Source: Coptis chinensis (lineage: Eukaryota > Streptophyta > Magnoliopsida > Ranunculales > Ranunculaceae). From it: a DNA stretch of 64,000 nucleotides. The notes under the pieces were generated by a model. The model had not been told where the DNA came from, did not search any database, and was given only the letters and a program-made list of their open reading frames with translations. Below, piece by piece: positions 46,580 to 60,454 of the stretch (its first letter is position 1; the number at the start of each line of letters is the position of its first letter). The stretch spans positions 18,618,001 through 18,682,000 of the forward strand of contig CM027380.1 in assembly GCA_015680905.1 (NCBI GenBank). The letters are read 5' to 3'. Position numbers and translations under genes: made by a program.

Positions 46580-49020
46580 GATAAAACTTAGATAAGGGAA
46601 AAGAGTACAGTGCATATATCCTGGGACACATTCTTCAAGATACTCCCCCTGTTCTATTACTCCCCCTGATAAAGACAAGTTTTTATATGGCTTGGTGCTG
46701 AACTCTGCGCATGCCGATCCCATATATAAGCTTTTGAAATGTATGCTTTGGTAGTGATTTAGTGAAGAGATCAGCAAGGTTGTCATTGGAACGAACTTGC
46801 TCGACCTTAATCTGCTTCTTCTTCTGAAGCTGATGAGTGTAAAAGAATTTTGGTGCAATGTGTTTTGTCCTGTCTCCTTTTATAAGTCCTTCTTGAATCT
46901 GAGCTATACAAGCTGCATTATCCTCATAAATAATGTTGGGAACACCTGTTATAGAAGGTAATTAACAAGAACTACGAATATGCCCAATTAATAACCTTAG
47001 CCATACACATTCACGACTAGCTTCATGAAGAGCTAAAATTTCAGAGTGGTCAGAGGAAGTTGCCACTAAAGTTTGTTTAGTGTAATGCCAACAAATGACA
47101 ACATTACCACTAAGAAATACATACTTGTTTGGGAGTCACCCTTCTGAGGGTCAGATAGATAACCAAAGACTGCATAGCCAACTAGATCATAGTCATTAGT
47201 GGAACCATAAGAATAAAATAGTTTCATACAAGTTATTCTATAAAAATATCTCAATATGTGTTTGACATCATTCCAGTGTCTAAGTGTATGTGCACAATTA
47301 TATCTTGATAAGAAACTAATAGAAAATGCAATGTATGATCTTGTGCACGTATTGTGCTAGATACATAAATGCACCAATTGCACTCAAGTATGGTACTTCA
47401 GGACCCAATACTTCTTCATTTTCTTCTTTGGGGCGATATGGGTCTTTCTCTGTATTCAGTGACCGGACGACCATTGGGGTACTTAATGGATGTGCCTTGT
47501 CCATATGAAAATGTTTCAAAACATTCTCGGTGTAATTAGTCTAGTGGACTAATACACCACTAGAACTTCTCTCGATCTGCAAGCCGAGACAAAGTCTTGT
47601 TTCCCCAGGGTCTTTCATCTCAAATTCCTTCTTTAGGTATTGAGCAATTATCTCGAGCTCTTCCGGAGTTCCAATCAAATTTATGTCATCCACATAAACA
47701 GCTAGTATTGCAAATCCATTTAAAGATTTCTTTATGAAGACACATGGGCAAATTTCATTGTTTGCATACCCTTCCTTAGACAAATATTCACTAAGACGAT
47801 TGTACCACAATCTTCCGGATTGTTTCAAACCATACAATAAACATCTTAGTTTAATTGAGTACGTACTCCTTGATTTTGCATCAGGCAAACCAAATCCTTC
47901 ATGGATTTTTATGTAAATATATTTGTCTATGTCCCCATACAAGTAGGCAGTTACTACATCCATGAGTCTCATATCTAAGCTTTCGAAAACTGCTAAACTT
48001 ATTAGATATATGAAAGTTGTAGCGTCCATAACAGGAGAGTATGTTTCTTCATAATCAATCCCAGGTTTCTGCAGAAAACCTTGTGCCACAAGACGTGCCT
48101 TATATCGAAATTTCATTTTTCTCGTTTAGTTTCGAACAAACACCCATTTGTAACCTCTGGGGTTAACACCTTTTGGGTTTTGTACTATAGGTCCAAATAC
48201 ACCACGTTTATTGAAAGAGTTTAATTATGCTTGAATAACAAATTTCAGATTGGCTAATCTTTCCTTTGTCGACAAAACACGTGGTTCATTTATTTTTCAT
48301 CATTGTCCTTTGATGTTCCAATAGCTATACCATAGCGAAATATGTCATCCATGACAAGTGCTTTTATATCCCACAATTCACCTGAATATGCATGGAATAT
48401 TGAGATCGATCTCTTCATTTTCAGGTACCTGTGCCTCTCCATGGGCAACCATATATAGGCATTTCAGTGAATTTGGATATTTGCACATTTTCATTATTTG
48501 TTTATGGAGCTCCAGCCATTACCTGGCTATTATTTGGACAAGATGGTTCCTCAATTCTCCTCTCCTAGGAGCACTCTCTTTGGATCCTATAGGTCTACCA
48601 CGCTTTTAGTGTATAGTAGATTCATTTGCCGCCATGTTTGGACCCCGTCCAAATGGAACATCAATTATGGCTGGCACATTCATGGTTACTTTTACCATAT
48701 CATTAAATACTTAGGCATTTTCTCTACAACCGTTTGCAAGTGTATCATTCTCCTTATCTCATATAGTCATATTCATTGTTTGGATCCTTAATGAGACAGA
48801 GGACGTGATCTAAGTTGCTTCACATCGTTCCTTAGAGCAACCATTGCTGTTCTCCCCCTAACGACGGGAATACTGTCTTATTAAATTGACAATTATGTAA
48901 TACACTATCTAAGTGAGCTTCTTGCTCCCAACGTTAGATATGATACACAATGTCTTTCTCATTTATGGGTATAGTTTACTGGATATATATCCATAATATT
49001 TTTCTCCATTTATATATCCA
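46580..49020 (-). pseudogene. Copia pol relic (linker, RT, RNase H)
   Basis: Minus strand, from high to low coordinate. The post-integrase linker has FNKTVFPSLGGEQ near 48860 and a decayed GRPIGSK-like segment near 48600. RT over 47541-48116 has the start KARLVAQGFLQKPGIDYEET and catalytic YVDDINLIGTP. A further RT and connector segment at 47316-47519 includes PLSTPMVVRSLN. RNase H fragments have LVGYAVFGYLSDPQKGDSQT (47066-47254), TLVATSSDHSEILALHEASRE, IYEDNAACIAQ and NDNLADLFTKSLPK (46680-47060). Several frame breaks. Gag, protease and integrase cores are not found upstream where expected. Confidence 0.88.
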
Positions 49021-51283
49021 TACATTTTAACATAAAGCAAAATAAATTTGTAAAGATTGATACTAACACAAGTATATTAAGAAAAATAAAACTTGAGATT
49101 CATAATAAGGAAATTCAAAATATTAATGACAATCAAGGCCTAGACACTCCATGAAGAGAACACAATATTAACTGTAAACGTTCCATGAACTGGTAATAAA
49201 AATATAATTAACTAAATAAATCATTCCAATTATGAAAGTTTGCTCATCAAACTTGCCCATTGCTATTTGGATTCTCATACTGAACTTCAAGTCCTTATTT
49301 ATGTTAGAACTTCAAGTTCTTGAAAACAAAATAGCTATAAAAACGAATTGGGCCTACATAAATGACCACTGTAATGGGCCAAAACCGGACCAGTCCTTAT
49401 GGGTTGGACCTGACCAAGTCGATATAGTCAACCAGACGATCTTGGAACGTCAGGTTCCTAAAAATAATAGATCTTAGAACTTCAAGTTCCTAAAAAAAAT
49501 AGATTTTGGAACTTCGGGTTCCAAACAATTTAATTCTTGGAACTTCAGGTTCCTAAAAAAAAAAAGATTTTAGAACTTCGGGTTCCGAACAATTTAATTC
49601 TTGGAACTTCAGGTTCCTAAAAAAATAGATCTTTGAACTTCGGGTTCCAAATATATCGTAAAACTTTAGGGTCTGCATTATTGTTCAATAGTATACATAA
49701 AAAAAACAAAATGAAAAGAAAAGAAATTTCCTTAAATTAAAAACCCTAGCATGTAATTCTATGTTTTAATCCATCTCACAATATAAAACAAAGAATTGCA
49801 TAGAGTTGGTAAGGAATACGATACCTATCCGATTGAAAAATTGGATTACCACGTTTTTCTATCCGGCGAGAAATTAGTTCATAAAGAACTGTAAAACTGA
49901 ATTAGCTCAGGACGAATTAGGCTTCACACCACACACTGCTAGAAACATCTCTGAGTTAGCTTTCTAATGCAAAAACGGTTCGCAAATCCGGCTTTGAGCA
50001 GAAAATTATAACCGTTTTTCGTTGAGAGTGTCTCAACATTCCGAATTTCAAAATCATACGATTTTGTATGAATGAAATAAATAAAAAAAAAAAAAAAGAT
50101 GCACAAGAGTAATCATTCTATAACCAAATAGACCATATATTACCCATGTGATTCTAAGCTAGTCGGACTCACAAATTCCTAGAACGTGAACCACAACTAT
50201 CAACACGCTTAATGTCATGTAGTTGCGGCAACTCAATCGATACAAAAATAAACAAGTAAACATAACGTTTACACCCCTGACCTATACGTCAAGAAGGTCA
50301 ACCAAAACGACTGTGTCAACTACTCCAATCCCTGTAGCTACACTTTCTTTTGCTTGAACAGTTCTCCACTTCTACTTCAATTATTGAGACTAGCAAGATG
50401 CACGTGCTATGCACGCGATGTTAAACAAAACTTGTCGAAAAGTGTAAACATAATTTGGGTGAGCACACTTACAATTGACATTACGTCTGAGCAGACACAC
50501 TGGCAGCCGTTTAAATTTTGAATTGAATGAAACTTTATTCCTATTTGATTTCCAGGCATACCTAAGTAATAAAATTTTAAGTATAGCTCCAAATAACATA
50601 TACTTTGAGCCTCTCATCGTAGCAAGTGCACATTGCAAACGACAAAGATAAAAGATTAGTGCATCAAAAGCATTTATGTAACGTTATTTACTGAAATCAG
50701 TATCCAACCCTTAGGTAAATTGGGCACGCTCAATGAGCCTAAACTGGAGAGGTAGTCTTGAGTAATTGCTTCTATTTAACCGAAGACATTGGCTTTGGTA
50801 TTTCGCAATGTCGGTTGGCATGATGACATGTCCTGTAGAACGTAGACAACGAAAACTTAATTTAGTCATGAAACAAATTTACTTTTGGAACCCTCTAATT
50901 TATTCGTGGTGAGCTTAACCATATTGATTGGGTACTTGGGTTATGGGTATCTAACTTTGTGCTTCAAAGCGCTCAAGTGATAATAGTCCTTGGTCAATTT
51001 TATGTTTGCAAATTGGATTATCACGTAATCAAAATCTCACGCCAGCTCCTCACAAGGAAGAGATCAATATGAATGTAATGGCCTCATGGGACATAACCAA
51101 GATTAATTTACATTGGAATGAGTTTAACGATCCACATTTACGTAAACTAAAATTGGATAGATTACATTGCGTAAATCCCAGATTTAACTCCTATGAGGAT
51201 CTTGCTAAGGCAATAAGGTTTAAGAGCTAGAGAAGTTAACATATCCTATTTCACCAATTTAAAATCGTTCCACGGGTATTTAC
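49021..51283. other. Non-coding or unrecognised part of the 13.5-kb unit
   Basis: Apart from the palindromic array, no gene could be supported. Open frames at 50390-50638 and 51006-51230 have no recognisable family. The downstream ABP1 exons that should follow 51284 on the minus strand were looked for (an EDWFMPH-type segment and a KDEL end) and not found. Confidence 0.5.
49437..49655. repeat. Imperfect-palindrome tandem array (ggaacttcRggttcc)
   Basis: Seven or more units of about 25-35 bases. Each holds the near-palindrome tggaacttc(a/g)ggttcc(a/t) separated by A-rich linkers (taaaaaaaatagatttt or aaacaatttaattc). Looser copies (acttcaagttctt) extend left to about 49262. Confidence 0.9.
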
Positions 51284-51857
<574 letters not shown>

Positions 51858-52619
51858 TTACTGCATAGTCTAGTAAAAACAATCTTAAAAATAGTACAGA
51901 AATACATAATTGGCTGGATCTTCAAGTCAGTTCTATTAATCATCTCCTATATTCTTTCAATTTGTAAGCAGAAGTACATGCACCCAACCTATCCTTCTAA
52001 GCACAATAAGAACATAGTAACAACTGAAAAAACTAAAGGACTGATTTGGTCATAGAATACACTGCAAGAAAGTCTTGTTGGCATGAGGAGGTGGATACGA
52101 CTTAGTTACTTTACAGTCTAACCAAAGAGGAGAGATATGATTGATCTCGATACTTAGAAGAAATAATCAAAACATAAAGCAGAGTGATCACTACTCTTGA
52201 AACTTGTCGTGGCTCGTGATAGCCATTATAGCAATATACATGTATGAATAATTATTAGACACTAAAAAATGAAAGAGACCATTGTTCACACAAAGATCCT
52301 CCCCCAAGTAACATGCTAATGCACCTATTAGCTAGTGATTCTTTCCTTCTAAATTATAAAAACAATATTTGACAACCTAATAGCTTTCTCTGCAAGAGTC
52401 ACCAACTGTCTGTTGGGAATCCTTTAATGATTACTTTTAAGAGTCCATGAGTCTTGGCCATACGTGCTAGGACAATTCTAGTGAATTGTACTTCTCCACC
52501 TTATACTTGACATGATACCAAAGTTGCAACTTCATTACAACAATCCTTTACCTTTTTGCATACAAACAATATAAGTAAATTCTGAACTGTAAAAGCGCAT
52601 ATAACAAATAGATACTTAC

Positions 52620-52668
52620 CGTTCACGCCTTTGAAATTAATTGGAATGATAATACAATATGGTTCATT
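52620..52668 (-). pseudogene. Tentative upstream exon of the ABP1 fragment
   Basis: A 49-base segment between a possible acceptor (aaggtag) and a strong donor (AACG|GTAAGT) would read NEPYCIIIPINFKGVN and leave a single G. That G joins in the correct phase to the ABP1 exon starting at 51802. The known family has Cys-x-Ile-x-Gly-Leu-Pro here, so similarity is only partial. An in-frame stop immediately before it means a start or signal peptide is not in this exon. Confidence 0.35.
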
Positions 52669-55640
52669 CTACCTTAGAAAGGATTCTCAATCCAAGACGC
52701 CTGGAAAAAAAAAAAAAAAGGTTTATCAAAGTATATATGTTACAAAAAACTTTGGATCCTAAACTGAAATAAGTATAGTAGCCTATGTTCAAATAAGCAC
52801 CCCGCTGGTACATGAATCCATGTAAAATAATGTTGAAATGCAAACTAATCCCCTTGTTAAAAATAGAGAAATGCAAGCTAATCTTGAAATGCAAGCCAAT
52901 TCACTCATACTAATTAACAACTCTTAGTATGACAGGACTGATCTTAGTATGACAGGACTGATTGACAACCCATTCCAATTGATTGACCAAAAAAACTCTT
53001 ATTGTGTTAGTAGGTCACATGCATGTTAGTATCATGTGCAAAAAAAAATTCAACAACCGGTGTAAGGCGACACCATTTGGTTCTGCTAGTATGCATACCA
53101 CAAGTTGTTCACTTGTCCATGATAAATCTCCTACTCATAAGACAATGAAAAAAATTAGTCAACGTATTGCATTTAAAATTTGGTATAGTATAATTCGTTT
53201 GACGATAGGGCACGCGCATAGCATTGATCTAATTGTATGCATGCTACCTGTGACCAAATGTAATGGCATTAGTAACAATAAATCACATTTTTTTAGCTTC
53301 TGTCTTAAATCCCACCATCAACACCCTTATCTTAAAAGGTATTATTAGTTAAACATAGCAGCCTAAATATGATATTATATGATGGCAATATTCACATATC
53401 AGAAAACCTTGAATACCTTGTATTCAAGTTCAGTTATCAAGTATTATTATTGGATTCAAATTCACATATTAGTTGGAACCCTTAGTTCAACCCATTAGGC
53501 GATTAATTGATAATAATCAGAGGTCCTAGTAAGGTTGGCATTTCACCTAGAGTCCGGGAGACATAACTGATATACAATTCACTACTGATTCAAGATAGAA
53601 TGAGCAGAGAGCTCAAGAAACAGTTAAACAAATTGACCTATCAAAAGAAAGCTAGAGATCGAGGAAGAAGCTACTCAAACATTGTTTTATCGGAATATAG
53701 ATATGTTACACCTGTAGTAATGCTTTCCACCACTTCATAAAATTCACTTTCTATAAAACCTTGAATAGGAAATCTAAAAGTGAGCTCAAAATAGACCCAG
53801 GCAAACACAAGCATTTGCAGCTATTATAGCCAGCCTTCGTAGCAGAGAACATAAATCTAAAAAATCAGATCTAGTAATCAAACGTAATTAAATTGTGAGT
53901 GACAGTGTGTTCCAATAAACTCATAAGTCATAACATCAATATGATTTGCTATAAATTTAATACACAGCCATTTCTTGGAGTAAGGTTTTAAATAATGCAC
54001 CGAGGTTTATGCCTCAAGGCGTGCCTTAAGGCACTTGCCTCTTATAGGTTTAGCGCATTCATGATTAACTGCTTAAGCCTCACACATATTCTTATTACTT
54101 TTTTTCTTTCATTTTTTTAAAAATTTAACCCCTCATAACTTCTTTAAAGATTAAAAACTCACTATTAGATTATGTTTTGAGCATTAAAACATCTCATTCT
54201 ATTAGAATCCCAAACTTCCACCATCAATGTCCATTTTCCATCCATTTTTTTTATTTTTAAATATTGAGGCTTAAGCTTCAAGCACCTCTGAGGCTTAGAT
54301 GCACTTCTTTAAACACTGCCTAGGCGAACTTGTTAGCTTGTGATTTAGTGTTAGTGGTGTAGATAATCTGAACAAATTCGTGAGACATACCAAGCACCAT
54401 TGGTAATGTATCTTTAAAGAAGTGCAATGAGTTGAAAGCCACAAGAATCAATATCTTTATCAAACACTAATGTGTAGAGTGTTCCAGGACAAAAGAACAT
54501 CGTTGCAATATGCAAATTGAGCAAAAATCACACAAAACCAACAAAGCACTAAAGTAACGAAATTATGTGTGATAAGCACATCTGTTAACTATGAATTTTT
54601 TTTCTAAAGAATGCATCGAAACATTTTGGGTCCTTTAATATATTGTTCAAGTACAAAGGCATCCAATTTGACTTCAAGCACTTCAGTTGCAAGTTTACTA
54701 TATAACAAAATTTATGGGATTTGTGCAAGTGATAAGCATATGAAAAATGTCATGAATTATATAGAAAGAGAAATGCAGCTTAGAAGTTCAGTTCTTTCAA
54801 ATTTCTGGGTTCAAGTGAGAATGTATACAATTTAACTCTCAAGTTCTTGCGCAAAAAGTTTATTATATATGGAAGGTCAACCTCGAGCCATCGGAGATAC
54901 AACAATAGGAGAAGACGTGGAAGAAATACCTGAAAGTTGGAAAGTAGTTCCTTGGTTAATTTGGTTGTATTGGTGGAAAGTAAAACAAATAAGCATTCAG
55001 TTCCTCGAAGCTTCGCACGAAGCCAGTGCCGATTTTTTCCCACATCAACCTCGAGAAGATGAATTGCTGGACAAATCCCATAATTCCAATCGTTCCTTCG
55101 TCATGCAATGTCACGCATTTGACGCCGACGCCAGTATAAGGTTATTTGCTTGCAAAGAGGCAAAGGTCAATTGTTAGAATAGTCCACCATAACCAAACAG
55201 AAAGAGATAAATAACATTCGAAACCAAGACAGAGATCATATACAAATAGGACAATGAACCCTTCACAAATTGGGAATGTCGTGACTTTCTATTATGGCAA
55301 AAGTTGGCACCCTTGAGGTTAGATTTGAAAATTAAGTCACTTATATCTCAAAGAGAAAACAAAACTAAAAAAAAAATTAAATGTATCAAGATGTGAATTT
55401 AATGAAAAGCAAGAAGGCAGACTGCACAAAACACACGACACACCAAATTTTCTTATATCTTACGAACTTAATGGAGGAGAGCATAGTTGTCAAACCGTAT
55501 AATATATCGTTTTCCATTTTTTTGCATATCGTATCGTGTATCGTAAGATAGGGTATTTTTAAAATTAATTATAAATATATGTATATACGAGTTATTTTAA
55601 TATATATATATTGTTTAGCATAGGTGCTCTATCAAAATTG
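52669..55640. other. Unrecognised DNA within the 13.5-kb unit
   Basis: No gene can be named. It includes a possible short inverted-repeat element at about 53984-54335 (rich in gccttaaggc and gaggctt(a)agc motifs, ends aggttttaaataatgc / gcctagg) and AT-rich stretches. Open frames at 52983-53348, 54611-54835 and 54869-55177 lack motifs I know. The last (to 55177) has protein-like composition but no start or splice context. Confidence 0.4.
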
Positions 55641-56960
55641 CCACATCAACCAAGGACTACTGGACTGCACCATGGGTTCCTCTCATTTGTCCACAACCAT
55701 TGTTGATCGCTCCATCCGGCAACCACCTTATAGACCATTAGCATCTTCTCGATATGGTGCGGTTCAAATTGTACCTACTCCAAAGACAACCAATTGATCT
55801 ATTTAAAAGACTTCCGTTAGTTTCACAACCTCTAATGGCATTGGTGATCGCTTCATCAAATGCGTAGGAAATATATCCAGAGGACCTTCGGTAATATAGT
55901 GGGTCCCGCTAGCTTTCCTTCTCGAACTTCCACTGCCAACTACCAATACACCACCCGGTAATCATACCGCACAGGCCCAAAATTTTCTTTTGTAATACAT
56001 CAAAGGTCTGCATCAACTCCTATAGCCAATGCACCAGTCGCCTCTATCCCAAAGATCTCGTACCTTCAAGTGTGCCTCCATCCACCTTAGGACCTTTACA
56101 AACACCTTTTTCGATGATGCCACCCTCGGCTATGAACCAGTCTTCTCCTTTGGCACCTACGCAAACAGTTGGGCCAATAGGGCCAACACCTTACCAATTA
56201 ATAGTGGGGTCTACTCTAGTTCCTTCACAACAATCAGTAAACGTGAATTCCATCTCGAAGCCTACCTAGTTTCACATCCTTAAAGCCACCAATGAGTAGT
56301 CCCCAAAGTATTCCAGCTACAGCACCAAGACCCCAACGACCGAAGCTCGGTGATTTAACTTTTCAGCCTCTTGGAGTCGCAGTAGCAGTTTCTCGAGGCG
56401 ATTCGAGTGAGTGATCAACTGTTAAAAGGTTCATCAATGCAACTAAATAGAATAGTGCTGCCCCTTTCGGCGCTTCAAACACCATCTTATCGACCAGCTC
56501 TGCAGAATTCAGAACAACAGCTTGTCATGCAAAGGTTTCCAGGTACTCGACCGAGGAATCAGGCACTTCAATCTCAATTTAAAGTTCCATCTCCCACACA
56601 TCCACCAAGGTTTTTGAATCTCGTTTCACCAACAACTTTAGGCATGCATATGGGACCACAAAGCCTTACACAAACACCACAAAGACCTAATTTTCCTGCA
56701 CCATTTCCTCCCAAAATGATGAATTCATTGCAATTGCAGCAGAATCAATCAAATTCTCAATAATACGATCAGGTAGTTTCTTGGTGCCAAACCAACATAA
56801 CCTCACTTTCTCATCTGCTAAGCCAGCTCTGTCTCCTAGTGGAAACCAAGTATATGATCCATTCTCCCCCACTTCAGCATCTTCTGCTCCTCAACAGCCA
56901 GAAAACCATGTCAAAGTCGAGAAACAGGTCCATACTCTTCCGATCAAATGGACACAATTT
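55640..56960 (+). pseudogene. Pro/Gln/Ser-rich coding relic (unrecognised)
   Basis: The plus strand shows successive open segments in changing frames. One reads PMPPSTLGPLQTPFSMMPPS and APTQTVGPIGPTPYQLIVGS (56072-56269). Another reads KVPSPTHPPRFLNLVSP and PPKMMNSLQLQQNQSNSQ (56407-56763). The last has PALSPSGNQVYDPFSPTSAS (56781-56975). The composition is that of the disordered C-terminal region of a plant nuclear or RNA-processing protein. I suspect a splicing-factor-like protein but cannot name it. Stops at several points and at least three frame changes show decay. There are no obvious introns over 1.3 kb, so it could be one large exon or a processed copy. Confidence 0.5.
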
Positions 56961-59332
56961 GTAAGTTACTTTTAATATTTATTATGTAGCTGAGAATCAA
57001 AGTAATATAGTATGTATGTAGTATCAGTAAAGACTTACCATTTGCATAAGGAGCTTTCACAAAAATAAAGTTGAAGCGTTGTTCATACGATTAAGATATA
57101 TGCTTTCAGTCCGCAAATTCAATCGTGAAAATGTTTTGCAGGTCATGCCTCTCCTTTTCCTTCAAATGTATGGAGTTGTACATTAGCAGCTTGAACAAAT
57201 AAAATTAAATTCTACAGGTTAGCTAGATTATATATATGCTCATATGATGCTAATACTATACACAAAGTTTCCTTCTATTTTTTTCTTACATGGCCACTTT
57301 TCATTAACAATGCGAGAAATAACTTACATTTTATGGGCACAAAATCCATTCAACTGGAAGAACTTTCCACAACAGATAGTGAACTGGTTGAGATGGAATC
57401 TGCAAATCGACTAAAGTAAAGAAAAATATTAGCTTGAATCATTATGGTTCTCCAACTTCCAAATCTCAACAACCAACAAAAAAACCTTGACGAAAAACAA
57501 ATCCAACAACTAAGCTAGGGATAGAGAGAAGAACAACATACCCGATTTCAAATTATGTAACTTGTAAAGCGAAACAGACATGATTTTCAAATTGTGTTCA
57601 ATAAGCAATAACCATACTTTCTTTTCCACAACGTTTGTGTCTGTTATCTTGTTTTCTAAAGCCTCAATGCCTAATTTCTTATATTTCATTATACGATAGT
57701 GTAACTCGTCAAATCAATTTCTCATTAAGAACATTTGCATTCAATGGATTACTCTATAAACGTTTTTTAAAAGATACATACACTCTCATTGTGGGTGGGA
57801 AGTTAATAAAAATCGATGAGCAAAAGCATTCCAGCCATTAAGAAAAAAGGCATTTAATTGGAGTGGTAATGCATTACTTTAATTTGGTGATTGTGCTTAG
57901 TTGAATTTCATGGAAAAACATTACTGAAAGATTATGTACTAACCTCATGGGCACTGCTGGATGAATCGCGTCTAACGGGCCTTGCCTACTTTGCTTCCAA
58001 ATCTTTGCACACAACTTGCTCTTAATATATCTTCTTCTCATATTTTCCAACCTTTCAATGCAAATTTATGCATCACAATGACAAGTCCGTGACCTACAAA
58101 CTTGCACGAGGGAGCTTATGTCGCTTACGCCACCTAAATCCCAAAACTCTGAAGTTGGGCTAGATCGTCTCTCGTTAAGAGCCATTTCAAGATCGATCCA
58201 AAATGAGCAGAATTACTGGATCGAGCTCGGCTAAAAGAAAGTATGTCCGTCACCAGCTCTCCAAGGAAAAAAAGGTAAGCTAACCGCCACTTATTCTCTT
58301 ATACCTAGCTCTGAAGTGGAAGCAAGCAAAGCAATGCCGGCCGCGATCAAAGAGGTGCTTTTTCTCTATCTTATCTCTTGTTTTTTCACTTAATCTTTCA
58401 AATTATGTAAAATAGAAACGCTGACTGAAATCGACAACTTAAAAATCTATCTCGATTGCGGAAGAAACCCAAAACCGGAGGAACAGAGTGTCAAGGGGTA
58501 TCGGTTTGTGTTTGGAAACAAAAAGGCCTACCTCCGCCCATGAAGAAATGAGAGGAAGTTGGAAGAACTTCGGTATTAATGATAGTTAAGTGGGTATTAA
58601 TGGTAATTGAAGCGGTATTAATGGTAGTTAAGTGGCAAAACCGCGTACATGTCAATATAGAGGCGTGGATTTGGTTTTGCCCTTAATTTACATAAAACTC
58701 CTTTGTCCTCGTATGTTGTAATTGAAGGGTATAAATGGAAATACAAAATTAAATGACCTAAATAGTCCTTTTTAAAGACATTGAATAATATTTTTTTGTA
58801 TTAAATTAGGGGTATTAGGTGGTAGAAAAAAGGCTGGTCTAATTTAAAATGCCAGGTTAATTATGGTGTATTTTACTAATAGAGATAAAAACCAAGAGCT
58901 TATTAAACTCATGAATTGTCAAGCACAATATTTTAGCTCATGCCTTACGGCCTGGTGGCGGTCTATCTTCTAATCATATATTTAGTGAATTACAATAAAC
59001 CTTTTTAAATCTCGAATAAAAACCGTATTAATCCAAAAAGTAAAGACAACTATTGTTTTTCACACCAATATATATGATTAGCAGAAGTTTAATTGAAGCT
59101 CAATTTATTGTCACCTTCGGCTCCACATACTAACTCTTAGTGTGTGTGCATTAGAGGCAATCTAGACAATAATATATTACAATGAAAGATAATGTAATAA
59201 TGCACCTCTTATCATACCCAATAACCTATATAACAATAACCTATACAAGGAAAAGAGTGATTAATCATATCAATAATCGTAAGTAAAACACATACATTTA
59301 ATCCAAAGCTAGAGACTATCGTACTGATAACG
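56961..59332. other. Unrecognised DNA and leader region of the 13.5-kb unit
   Basis: No supported gene. Around 58080-58330 the minus strand has ATG-initiated, GC-richer segments (MALNERRSSPTSEFWDLGGV) that could be first-exon remnants of a host gene, but no family is recognised. Positions 58900-59332 adjoin the 5' LTR and are probably copia leader. Confidence 0.4.
59315..59332 (-). other. Candidate primer-binding site of the 13.5-kb unit
   Basis: On the minus strand, directly after the LTR end, reads CGTTATCAGTACGATAG. Position and TATCAG core fit a copia tRNA primer-binding site, but it is not the standard TGGTATCAGAGC. Confidence 0.55.
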
Positions 59333-59601
59333 TGTTAGAATTAAACCGATTTGGAGAAAATATCACACTGATTTAACACTAACTTAACATGTATTGAATC
59401 ATTGAGAGAATTCTTATTCATTGAGGTAAGTCTACATAGGAGAATGTTACCTTTATATACAACTAGGTAACCTCCTTTTCAAGATAAAGGATTATCAGGA
59501 TAAATACTAGATAGAGGGTTATCAGGATAAACACCAGATAGAAGATTATCAAGATAAACACAGATCAATGGTGGGCATCCAAGCCCATAGATTTCATAAC
59601 A
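59333..59601 (-). repeat. 5' LTR of the 13.5-kb unit (269 bp)
   Basis: Same ends as 46088-46347. It differs by three instead of two ttatcaggataaa units, by a 12-base deletion near 59405, and by a short deletion near 59580. Confidence 0.92.
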
Positions 59602-60454
59602 TCAATGACGTTTTTAACATTTTTTTCCATTAATTTAGGGTGATCTTGGACACACCCATAGAAACACTCCCGTACCCCATAACTATCTTAAAGTTTTGTC
59701 ATACCCAATAACTAACTCAATCCAATAATGTACCCAAATTAATCGGGGTATTTCCAAATAAAGGCAAAAAGATTTAAAACAATAATAATAATAATAATAA
59801 CACGTCTTTCGTTTTTTGGACCCGTTTTTTTTTTGTGAAAATTTCTTTTCGCCGTTCTTCTTTGTCTTCCCTGCTCTATCTTCTATCGAGATACAAAAAA
59901 AAAAAAAAAAAAAATAAATAAATAAATAAAAAAAAAATTAATAAATAAAAATTAAAAAAAAAAAATAAAAAATTAAAAAAAATCAAATCTTTCGAGCCTT
60001 GCAAACACAGATTTGGTGTGGTGAAGTTAATCTTATTTGCCACATCGCTTACCAATGTTACTGGCTTCAGTCTTCTTGTAAGCCCTTTTTTTTTTTGCAA
60101 GTTCATCCATATATTATCAGCTCTTTTGTATGTTACTAAAAATAACTATCTATGACTCATTCATGGGAACGATTTGAATTTGTTGATCATCATGTCACAT
60201 CCCAAGATGACTGTCTAATGTCCTGGGAGACAAAAAAAAAAAATGTGTCCGAGGTGTTCATTCATTGAGTAGGGGTAACGTATTTTTTTGGTTTGTAGAT
60301 ATATTGTACCTTATTCTCTTTTGAGTTGTTCCAACCGCATATATTAGAGACAGTTTTGGAAAATTTATTCCTATAAGGATTTATTTTATTGAGAATTGAG
60401 ATGATCTAGTGATTCAACGATTAATAAAAAGCGACAAAGAAATGGTTGCAACAA

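Noticed and set aside
48358-48791. Plus-strand open frames of 83 and 97 residues
   Set aside because: Antisense to the copia integrase-RT linker, whose motifs read on the minus strand.
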